NCBI GenBank assembly: GCA_032690845.1
Contig: CM064434.1
Location: 32,394,413 to 32,458,412 of the forward strand
DNA length: 64,000 nt
Source: Eleusine coracana subsp. coracana
Taxonomy: Eukaryota; Streptophyta; Magnoliopsida; Poales; Poaceae
Reading direction: 5' to 3'
Numbering within the stretch: the stretch's first letter is position 1; every line of letters begins with the position of its first letter. Position numbers and translations under genes: made by a program. Shown here in pieces: positions 33,125 through 43,500 of this stretch. The notes below the pieces were generated by a model. That model had not been told where the DNA came from and ran no database searches. It was given only the letters and a program-made list of their open reading frames with translations.

Positions 33125-34441
33125 TTAGCAATATGCCCGTACGTTGATACGGGCTTTTTTTTTTAAAACAAGAAGCTTTAGACATCTATATATTTGGAAT
33201 GCAACATATTTGAGGTAGGGGTGGAGTTATTAGGTGCTATTCATGGTGTCCTATAACACCATTTGTTTATGGTGATTCTAGTAGCTAAATATTATTTATA
33301 GGTGTCTTATTCAGTAATTGACATTGTTGCATCTAGTTCATGGATGTGCCTTGGTTTGAGGCAAGTGTTTTGTTTTAGTCACGTTGGATAGATGTTTTTT
33401 TTGCTTTTTTTCCTCCACAAAACTCATATGTACATTTGCTAGTTATATTTAATCGAAAAGATATAACATATGTAGATTATAAACACGCGTGTAGTAGTAG
33501 TTCAACCAAAATTAGAAAAAAGTTACTAACATGGGAAAAAACCACACCTACTACAACACCAAATCGAAGAGACCGGTATACAAGCCTGTAGAGCAAGCTA
33601 TGTATACATAGTCTCAGTGTTAGTGACGACGACACTAAACTATGTATAAGAACCAATAGACCAAGCTTAAAGCATGTGATACTAACGTTCCCATACGCCA
33701 TCGTCGTCGATCTGGCCTTTTGGCACTGCAGCAGCCTCTCGAACTCCATGTCTAAGGCGATGAGCGCACGGAGCTTGTCGGCGATCTCCTCTCCGTCATG
33801 GAGGTCCAGGTCGGGCAAAGATGGATCAAGGAGCCTGCTGCGTCGTTGTCGTTCTTGCAACACCGCCAACTCGTCCTTGATCCGATGAACCGCCGCCTTG
33901 AGGTCTTGCATTCTCTCTTTCCAGCTGCCAGTGTCCTTGTTGGTGCCACCACCGATGGGTGGTTGGTCCTCCAAGGGTAAACCCATGATAGATAGAAGGC
34001 AGAGACATCCAAAGCTCTCCACGTCTAGCAAGACCACAGCCAACATAGTCTCTAGGACCTTCTCGACATCCACCACCGAACCGAAATTCCAGCAACAACC
34101 AGTAAGAATAGCATTGCAGGAAGCAAGATTGAGACGCACCACGGTAGGGGATTTCTCCCCAACCACGAGTTTGCGGGCTTCGTCAAACACCTTCAGGAAG
34201 ATCGGGACTCTGTTTCCAAACTGAACTCCGTTTTGTTTTTCCAAACTAAAATGTCGGACTCTGTTTTCAAATTAGACTCCATCTGACTTAATCTGGGGCT
34301 TTTATATAAACATATGAGTCGTATTTTTTTTATCAATTTTAAAACCTTATGCAACACAGAGTCATATGTTCTCACCTTGTACAACACTATGCAACACTGT
34401 ATGGACGTGTTCACCTCTTTTAATAAAGTGTAGAGAAGAGA
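33125..34441 (-). mobile_element. Helitron A, - strand, carrying gene fragments
   Basis: The - strand 3' end is CCCGTATCAACGTACGGG, CATATTG, CTAA with host T outside (33124). The 5' end TCTCTTCTCTACACTTTATT lies at 34441 after host A and is followed by AAAAGAGGTGAACACGTC, the same subterminal layout as Helitron D. The interior carries a 255-residue open frame of chimeric look. No Rep/helicase. Confidence 0.65.
33477..34244 (-). pseudogene. Chimeric captured-gene ORF (PPR-like piece plus unknown piece)
   Basis: An open frame of 255 residues in the direction of Helitron A. The N-terminal part (residues about 15-90) reads FDEARKLVVGEK and ASCNAILTGCCWN, the tone of pentatricopeptide repeat proteins (helix pairs with N-A-x-x repeats), though the repeats are incomplete. 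At about residue 95 it changes into a polar, Lys/Arg/Glu-rich segment with DLKAAVHRIKDELAVLQERQ that looks coiled-coil, then into hydrophobic sequence that looks non-coding. The switch suggests exons of two genes joined by capture. Whether it is translated is unknown. Confidence 0.45.
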
Positions 34442-34783
34442 TTATAAGAAATGTATTTTCTAGTAGTGTTCGTTAACATACCAAAATTAAATACACCAGC
34501 TATACATGTGAAATAGATACATAAGGATGTTGCGCTCAAATTCATCTTTGTGAACAGTACTTAAACATGTTTAGGTTGCTTCATTCGCATGCTCGAACTT
34601 CAAAACTGGAGATTCATGCTACAAACTTATTGAACATGTAATTCAAATTGCTGAAAGTAGCATGAGACTGATGATTTGAATGCTTCTGGGAAACAATTGA
34701 TTCAGTTTGCCTAGGATTGATGGGGACAGCTTTGGTATTGTACGAGAGAAGCATCAACACTCTCGTCGGTAATTCAAGTCATA
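34442..34783. other. Spacer between Helitrons A and B1
   Basis: AT-rich, no gene or repeat recognised. Confidence 0.45.
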
Positions 34784-37228
34784 CTAGCAAAATACCCGTG
34801 TATTGTCACGGATCTTTATTAAAAAAATTTATGATTAGAATGTTTTCTTGTAACTGTAAAATATTTTTAATTAATCAATTTTTTTGCTTGAGTATTTGCT
34901 GTATTTTTATTTTGCTTTACCTTTTTAAGTTTTTTAAAAAAATATTTATTATAATAATTTTAGAGTGAGTTATTATTGGAATTCTTGTTATTAGCTTACA
35001 TCCAAAATATGATGTTAAAGTAATAGATGATTGATTGTTATTTGTATAAAATATCAAATTGGAATCAGAGTCTAATTCAATAAATGATTAGAAAATAGTT
35101 CAAAAATAATTCAAACTGATTGGTAAATTATTGTAGCATACAAATTGAATACGACAATATTACAGATACATCTGGACATAAAAAAAGTGGTCTAAACAAT
35201 CTCACCTCAATTAATAAGTTACTAACAATATGTCCGTATATTGCTACGGGCACTAAAACAATTTGCAAAAAATTATAGACTCTCGTATATATAGATGAAA
35301 ATAGCAAGTTTTATTAATTTAGGAAAATTCTACCAACTTGTGTTTGTTCATATTTATTCAAAAGCATATAATTAAAAAATTATTTAAGTAGAAGTTCTTC
35401 AATCATTTTTCCTCTTGTCAACACAACGGATTCCTTGACCGACCTCGTTGTAATGATGGCATCCTTCTCCCTTCCTGCCGCTACCGTCGTAAAATTTAGT
35501 TCTTTTTTCAAGAGTAAAATGCCAAAGTTGTGACTTGGTACAGTAGAAAAACCATATTATACAGCACAAAAATAATATATCATGGCACAATCATTGAGAC
35601 CTCCAAAAGTAAACATAAAAAAGAACTGAAAGTCAAGATAGAAGTACTTTCTTGACTTGTATAAAGGCCCCAAACAAAATAGAAGTAAACATAAAAAAGG
35701 TCATGACGTTGCTACATGCATCTATATTTCATCATAAATTAGAGATATAATCACATGTAACAAGTTCATTATCTAACTATAATCAAGTAATAATTATATT
35801 AGCTATTGACTTGTATAAGCAATCCAATTGGGAATCAAAGAGGTCAGTTTTATATCTTTGGACCAACTTCTCCTCCTCCTATGCCTTTTTTTAGCATGAT
35901 GTTGCTTGTCATGATATAGTGGCAGGACTAGAAGGTGCAAATTTGTCGTCACAAACAATCTCATTCTCACCTCACTCATCAAACCATGGGTTTCATATTA
36001 TGTTTGTGTTTTTTAACTTCTCTTCAAAGTTGATCAGGCTCGGCACATCAATCTGTGTGTCCCATGTGGCCCTATCACCCCTTGTAAAAAGTGCCTGCAA
36101 AACATGGCTCGATAAAATGAGATAACTATTCATTTGCCAAATTCAACAAACAGCGTTGATCAGCTAAACTATTATCCATACACATATATACTGAAGGTGA
36201 ACTGCTTTGAACAAAATAATCAATCGTAAATATCTCCAATTCACAGTATTTCTTCACACAAGTATATGCAGATATGAGGAAATAGGTACAGTTTACCTCA
36301 ATATATGGATAAATGACGCTGGATAGAAGGTCATCCGCATTTTCTTGGCTGGATTCTCAATGGAGATTGTCTTCTGGATGCTGACAACTCGAGTTCAGAT
36401 ATGGGTAGCAGCAGACCAATACACAGAGGATTGCTTGCGTTGGAGAGCAAAAGAAAGGCGGACAAAGTCTGGTGGCGGCTCATGGTGGAAGAGGGACATG
36501 CTCTACGACAGTGGTGGCGACGCCCTTGGTACCGCTCCCTGTCGCCTGCTCATCGTGCACAACACTGTAGTGGCCTCGACAAACTAGGGCATGAGTTGAG
36601 CGTTACGCTCGAACCAGGGCATACCTGGGGTCTGAGGAGCAGCTGCTCGGTGTGGTCCTCCGCTACGCGCGCGACACGTGTTGTCGAGAACTGGGAACAT
36701 TGATTGTGACCACTGCACCGCCTCCGCGCCCCCGCAGTCCGCCGTGTTCAGTCCTCCCTGGCCCACCTTCTCGTCGATGGCTAAAAGCTTGTCCTGGAAG
36801 CCGGAGTCACATGTGTGATTCCTTGTTGTCCGATTGATTTGAATCCCGTAGATTACGGCTGATCTGAGTAATTTTGGGTTGGCGGAAGAATGATTTGTGG
36901 TCTAGGAAATGGGGACGGCCGTTGAGGGAGGGCCAAAGGAGCGCCACAACGGTGGCTACCACGGGTATTGGTGTTGTGAAGCGGACGTCATATTCAAACG
37001 CAGCAAGGGACAACAACACTAGAGCGTATACGTATTATGCACCGACTCGATCAAACGGCTTAGACTAAGACGGTCAGATGTGAGCGACATCAATACACAC
37101 TTTAGGGGCACATGTGAAAAAAATTGTAGAAATCGATACGGACATGGAACTCCAAACACCAAAGGCAACATCACACTAAATCAACACCAATGACAACCTC
37201 ACCAATTAATAAATAGTAGAGATAGAGA
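34784..37228 (-). mobile_element. Helitron B1, - strand, split by Helitron C
   Basis: The 3' end on the - strand is hairpin plus CTAG at 34784 with host T (34783). The 5' end TCTCTA occupies 37223-37228 with host A at 37229. The body resumes at 35221 as TAACTTATTAATTGAGG. Joining TCTCTA to TAACTT restores exactly the intact 5' terminus of copy B2 at 62934. Without Helitron C the element is 444 bp and non-coding. Confidence 0.88.
35222..37222 (-). mobile_element. Helitron C, - strand, nested in B1
   Basis: The 5' end TCTCTACTATTTATTAATTG at 37222 follows the A of B1's TCTCTA. The 3' end CCCGTAGCAATATACGGAC, ATATTG, TTAG at 35222 precedes the T of B1; the expected CTAG has one change. Length 2001 bp. 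A GC-rich block at 36400-36800 with overlapping frames on both strands may be captured exon sequence, not identified. Confidence 0.82.
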
Positions 37229-37551
37229 TTTTTAATAAATCTATATTTTGATACTTATGAGTTTAAGAATTTGAATTTGCATTTTGATAGTTTACCGCTT
37301 GGTGCTTAACTGTCAAGGAAAAGGAAGACTAGGAAAAACAAAGTTTCCGTGCCAAGCTCGTGTAGAAGCTGCAGGCTGCAACGGCAGTCCATCTGGCCGG
37401 GGCCGAAATCCATCGGACGAGTCATCTGAACCCCCAAACCCCCATCCAACACGCAGCTCACGGTAGCGAACCTCGCGACCGCATCTGAGCCTTGCCCGCT
37501 CGCCCACCGACGGAGACACACCTGCCGCCGCCGCCGCCGTCACCGCCCGCC
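37229..37551 (+). promoter_or_regulatory. Upstream region and 5' leader of SRP68
   Basis: Only 323 bp separate the Helitron B1 edge from the SRP68 start codon. The last 200 bp are C-rich with a (CCG)n run at 37523-37539, typical of grass 5' leaders. No TATA box is evident. Confidence 0.5.
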
Positions 37552-40500
37552 ATGGCGAAGCCCGCGGAGCAGCCTCCGTCGGACATGGAGGTCGACGCCG
37601 CCCAGGAGGAGAAGCAGCCTGTCAGGTTCTCCATCAACGGTGAGCTTCACCCCTCCTTCGTCCCGATCCGATCGTTGTTTCTTTTCCCCTGACCCAGCTT
37701 TGCGCCCGCAGTGCTGGAGCTCATGAGGGAGGCGCAGATGCAGCACGGTCTCCGCCAGAGCGACTACACGCGGTACAGGTTCGTGATTTCGACCGCTTTC
37801 CCACCTGATTCTGTTCGATCCCTTCCTAGATCTGCACGTTTGGTCCCCTTGTCTAGTTCAACTCCGTTTCGTTACCTTCCACTGTCGCAGATGTGACGGG
37901 ATGTGAGGACGGAATGTTTTCTTATCTAGTTGCTGTGCACTGTCATCCGAATTGTCCTACGCGACCCCTAGCTCGTAGGCTATTTGAGTGCAAACCTTTG
38001 ATCTCGCCTTAGAAGTTGAATAGTTATATGCATTTGGTTACCATGCTTGCTCCATGATCACGCTTTTGTGTGAGTGTACACGGAGAACATTTGATTTTAA
38101 GTTGCCAGCCTGATTGTTCGCTGGTGTATGTTTTCTGTTCGTTTACATGTTTTTTTTTGGCCTAAAGTAGTAAGCTCGCTGTTACTATAGCTGGCATGTT
38201 GTTGCCTGTCATTGTGTTGATGTGCCTATGTTTTGCGTCAATTTTTGTCTATGTGCCTTGGTGCCTTAAGGATTTTGCATTATCTGCAGGAGATACTGTT
38301 CTGCACGACTCAGAAGGCTGTACAAGTCTCTGAAGTTTCTGCATGGCCGTGGTCGATACACCAGGCGGAATATAACCGAGACTACTGTCACAGATGTCAG
38401 GTGTGCCACCTTCTGCTTATATAATCAATAAATGGAATGCTTTCTTTCTTGCCATAGTTCGTTTTTTGGTTATGATTTCTTTTTCCTCGAGAGAAGCAGA
38501 AAGAAGTAACATTTTATGATGTGAATTGTGTCTGGCACTCTAGGTATTAACATGCATTGTAAACGGATTCTTCATCAGTTGATTAGCAAATAGGCCCACA
38601 GAAAGTACTTCAATAATATTCCTAGACCCTTGGTAAACCTTTTCGGAGGTGATATAACATAGTACTTCAGCTGACAGGACTCTTGCTTATTTTTGAAGAT
38701 ATGTAATATTGAATGAAGCTACAGTGTAATTTTGTGCTGTTGAATGTTGATTGATAATTTTGATGCTTCGAAAGATATTGTTTCATTACCATCATAGTGA
38801 TAGTGCTAAAGCCCTTCCCTCCAACCTTTGTTTTTTTTTTAAATGCACACTGGCATGCCTACTTTTGTAGTATAATATGCATATGCTGCTGTTGTTTTTA
38901 TGACTTACCCAGGAAATTTAACAAAAATTATGAGCATAATTAGGTTTCAACAAACTTTGCAATTACTGTTAGCGATTTTAATGTGTGAAAGCAGGTTTCT
39001 CCATGTAGTATTTTATATGGCTGAGAGAGCATGGAGTCATGCCATGGAGAAGAAAACTGCTGTTCCGAATGCAAAACAGCGTATCTACATGTTGGGTCGA
39101 TTCAGGAAAGCAGTAAAATGGGCAACATTGTTTTCACAATTATGTTCTGTAAAAGGAGATTCAAGGACATCTTTGGAAGCCGAGGTGTGTTCCTTATGAT
39201 ATTGTTGTTTGACTTGTCTCTGTTTTCTATATCCCTCAGTATAAATTTCAGACTTTGCGCTTTTTTTCGAAATGAAAAAGGTATTTCACTTCTTCCTGAA
39301 TTAATTTGACTCAAAATATTCTTTCAGGCATATGCTTCATATATGAAAGGTAATTTGCTTTTTGAGCAAGAGAAGAATATAGAAGCAGCGATGATAAATT
39401 TCAAGAATACCAGGTTTGTGAAATTGTGGCGGTCTCATAAAAGTTTGGCTTTTTAGTGTATGGTCATTTATCTTGTGTAGATATTTTTCTATATTGTTGT
39501 TATTTAGAATCCTTCTTAAATGTGTTTTAGTTGGAGCCCTTTTTAAATGAGTACTTAGATGGTGATTGTTTGATGATTCGATTCATGTACTTCATTTCCT
39601 TGTATAGAGCTGTATATGAGGAACTTGGAAAGTATGGCAGTATAGAAAACCAACTTTTATGCCGTCAGCGTGTTGAAGAAGTGGAGCCTATGATTGGATT
39701 CTGTTCACGCAAACTGGGTGGATCATCTTTACAAGAAGATGAACTTCTAAGTATGGAAAATGATGGTCCTGCTAATGTTCTTCTGAAAGCAAAGATGGAG
39801 GTATTCCTGCTTTGTACTGCTCTTCTAGCATAGTTCCTCATATGTCATATCTTATGTCATATCATTCTATACACTATCACCTTGCTGCTATTCCCATATG
39901 CAAGTCCTGTTCTTAATAATTCTCTAATTGAAGCGGGTATGCTTTGTAATGGGGTAGGATAATTAGGCCTTATGCTTTGCCTAGAGCTTGGGAGACATTG
40001 GGGGATTGGGAGAATTGTTTCTTTATTGATTGATTGTATTGACTGCAGTGCCTCTCTTTATATAGAGCCGGCCCTAAGCAACTAACCTTATCTCTAATTA
40101 ACCTAACTTGAGGGCTAAGTAAGGGTGGAGCTACAGTATCCGCGCTACAGTAAGATGGCCCAAAAGGCCTGCCCATAACATCTCCTCCCTCCTTCAAAGA
40201 CAGCTCGCCCTTGAGCTGTGGTGGAGGCCATGGCTGCAAACCTTGATATCCCCATGACGATAGGATAGATTGCCTTCGGTGCTGCTGCACAAAGATCCGC
40301 AACCTGCTTGCAGCAATAGTCCAAGGTGAAAGAAGTGAGCTCGTTGTGCTGCTTGATGTTGATGAATTTGCTGATTTCATTGGGGATCAGCGGGGAGCAG
40401 TATGGAACTATGGATGCTTCTCTTGCTTTTGCATTGGATGGCTGCAGGATGAGTGCAAGGATTATGTATGCATTTTCGCCGTGCTCCACACAACCAGAGG

Positions 40501-43500
40501 CATGCCATTGGTCGACGGCTTGGAGATTGTCGCAATGGTGCAGCACTAACCTTCTTCTTTGTCTTCTTCCTCCGTATGGGTACAGATGGGGCAGCCAAGA
40601 ACAGCGAGAACGAAGTTTGGACCAGCACCGCTGCACATTCGACCTTCTTCTCTTTTGCTGCGGGCACAACCATAATAGGTTGGGCCAGCACTGTTGCACG
40701 GTTGGCAGCCTCCTCCTTTGCTTCTAGTCGTGCCTTGAGCAGATCTACCAATTCTCTAAAGCCTTGTTCAGTTACAGAGAATGAATCTGGGCCAAGAATC
40801 ATTTTGGGCCTGGATTGAGTGAATCCTGTTGATTCACTCAGGAGGTAAAGTTTCATTCTGGGCCTTGGGCCACAGGAAATGACCAAAACGGGCTGATCTT
40901 CAGTCCGCCCAGCCCCTAACCGAACAGCAATATTTCGAGAAAACAGGTTTCGTTCTGGGTCATTTTGTTCTGGCTGGATTGGGCCTCATTCCGGCCCGAT
41001 CCACTGGAACCGAACAAGGCCTAAGGCTCATATCAGAGTATGATTTTGGTGGTAAATTGGCAACAGAAGCCATGGCAAGGGATCCTTGGCAATCTGATAC
41101 CAGATGTAATGGGGTAGGATAATTAGGCCTTATGCTTTGACTAGAGCTTGGGAGACATTGGGGCATTGGGAGAATTGTTTCTTTATTGACTGATTGGTTG
41201 ATTGAATTGACTGCAGTGCCTCTTCTTTATATAGAACCGGCCCTAACCAACTAACCTTATCTCTAATCAACCTAACTTGAGGGCTAAGTAAGGGCGGAGC
41301 TACAGTATCCGCGCTACAGTAACACGGCCCAAAAGGCCTGCCCATAACATGCTTCTAGCAAACTTACTCTGTGAAGTGGCAAACCGTGAATCCAATGAAT
41401 CCCGATTCTGGTAATTATGTAGTAGGTATTTGTGCCTTGAACAGCATTACTGAGTGATATCTATCTATTCCATGGCTATCGAAAGGCTTAGCAGACTTCC
41501 TTTTTCATGCTATCTATGGGTTCACCATCATCCACTATGGTTTGGAGAGAATTTGGATTGTAATTACTGTAGCTAGCAGGCTGGATTTAAAAGTCCATAT
41601 ATCTCATGATTGAAATCCGAATATGTGTTCAAGTATTTGTTTGAATGCTTGCTTCAATGCAGAACGCACACTGCACTTGCTTTACTGACTGGCTGCAGAA
41701 GCCTTTGTTTAGTCAAACCATTTTAATAGTTTCTTTCTTGGTTAAGGTTGTGACTTACAGAATCCATTGTCAAACATCACTCATAAATGACATTATGAAT
41801 CAAATTCACTATTGTACTGCAGACATTAGTAACATTTATGAGGTGGGTCTTGTTTATTATTATTTTGGTGCTTGCCCCCGTGCTTGCTGAAGTAGTAAGG
41901 CTTGCCCATAATATTCCCTTCCCCAGGACCCCACTCGTGTGGGAGCCTCTGGCACTGGGTCTGCCCTTTTTTTGCCCCCGTGCTTGCTGAAGTAGTAAGT
42001 AGTTCACTTCTTGTGTAGCAGCTAAATGCCATTATGGTTCGTTAGGTGTTACCAACTGTCAAATGAGCAAAACAGGATTACAGTGTAGATATGTTCATTG
42101 ATTGGTAATATCATGGGTTTGCTTAGTGCAGAGAAAAACTGATATTCACAAGTTTATGAATTGACAAGACATTGAAGAGACGAAATGTATGAATTATGAA
42201 GATCTTAATGCATGTGCTTGTTTGCAAAATCTTAAATGCCATTATGGTTCGTTAGGTGTTGCCAACTGTCAAATGAGCAAAACAGGGTTACAGTGTAGAT
42301 ATGTTCATTGATTGGTAATATCATGGGTTTGCTTAGTGCAGAGAAAAACTGATATCCACAAGTTTATGAATTGACAAGACATTGAAGAGACGAAATGTAT
42401 GAAGATCTTAATGCATGTGCCTGTTTGCAAAATCTTTGAATCAAGAGAATATACATGAACATGAATATTCTCGTGTTCCAACTATTTTATGTTTGAAGTT
42501 TGGACGTTTTCTCATGCCATGTGACCCATGAATTCTTATTCACCTATTTGAATCTTCTGGTCCTTTTATGACGTAATGCTTAAATATTTGGAGGTTGAAC
42601 TTCTTGAACTCTTGTCAGTTGTCACCAAGCATGGCTGTTTCTGCTGTCCATAAATTCTGAGTGACCACTTCATTACTTCTCCATTTCTCAATTTTATTCC
42701 TGTTGTCGTTTGAAGCTGGACATATGGGATATTGCTACTTAGTTCTCGAATAAAATTAGACAGGTGGAGGATTGATGATTCTTTTGGTATAGTACAGCAG
42801 TGGAAGCATGACACTTGATACAAATGACTTCTTTTTTGTGCCATTGTGATCATCACACCCTTCTGTCATGTTGATGTTTTTATCAAATCTCTGTAGTTCG
42901 CCTACCTGTTGAACAAATGGTACCATCATTTGAGATTCTAACAGACAATTTAGGGTGCTTGAAATGTCAATTATTTTGGTGACCGAAAGTTAGAAAAAGT
43001 TGTTCAATTCTGAACAACATACTGCAATAGAGATTCTGGGATATCTCTTCTTGTTACAGGTTATCTGGGATTCTGGGCTCTTCCTTCCTGGTTATGACCT
43101 TATGGGGTGTCTGGGGGCCCAGCCACTTTTTCTCCCTGGAGGCCTGGACCTTGGAACTGTTTGCATCAATTTAATAAAACTGGCAGCATTATATTTCACT
43201 TATCTTTTCTGGCTCATTGTTGCAAACATTTTTATCCTCTGTATCCTGATAGATTCACATTGAATTTTTTCAGGCTGTACTGTCCGAGACAAGATCACAG
43301 CAGGCAGCTTCTATGACTGATTTCTACTGGCTTGGTTGCAGATTTCCTATCACCAATGCAAAGACCCGTGTGTCTATTTTGAAAGGTACATTTTTCAGTG
43401 TCTTGTTTTAACTGAAATCATAACGATGCAGAATAACCATATGATACTGTTCATCCATTTCATACTGATAATAGATAATTCAGGCCATAAGAGACGATGA

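Larger units (their letters stand above)
39945..41349 (-). mobile_element. Small non-autonomous LTR retrotransposon in SRP68 intron 6
   Basis: Two LTRs (236 and 245 bp) enclose 924 bp. Read on the - strand: 5' LTR 41105-41349, primer-binding site TGGTATCAGA at 41093-41102, polypurine tract GAAGGAGGGAGGAGA at 40181-40195, 3' LTR 39945-40180. The target duplication TGCTT is perfect (39940-39944, 41350-41354). No gag or pol domain is found, so it must have moved with enzymes from another element (TRIM/SMART-like in organisation, though longer). LTRs differ by about 10 changes. It lies opposite to SRP68. Confidence 0.9.

Noticed and set aside
36345..36837. Overlapping frames in Helitron C
   Set aside because: GC-rich block with frames on both strands and no recognisable domain; kept only as a possible captured fragment in the Helitron entry.
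40145..40886. Long overlapping frames in the small LTR element
   Set aside because: No gag, protease or polymerase motif; frames overlap on both strands and partly cross a MITE.
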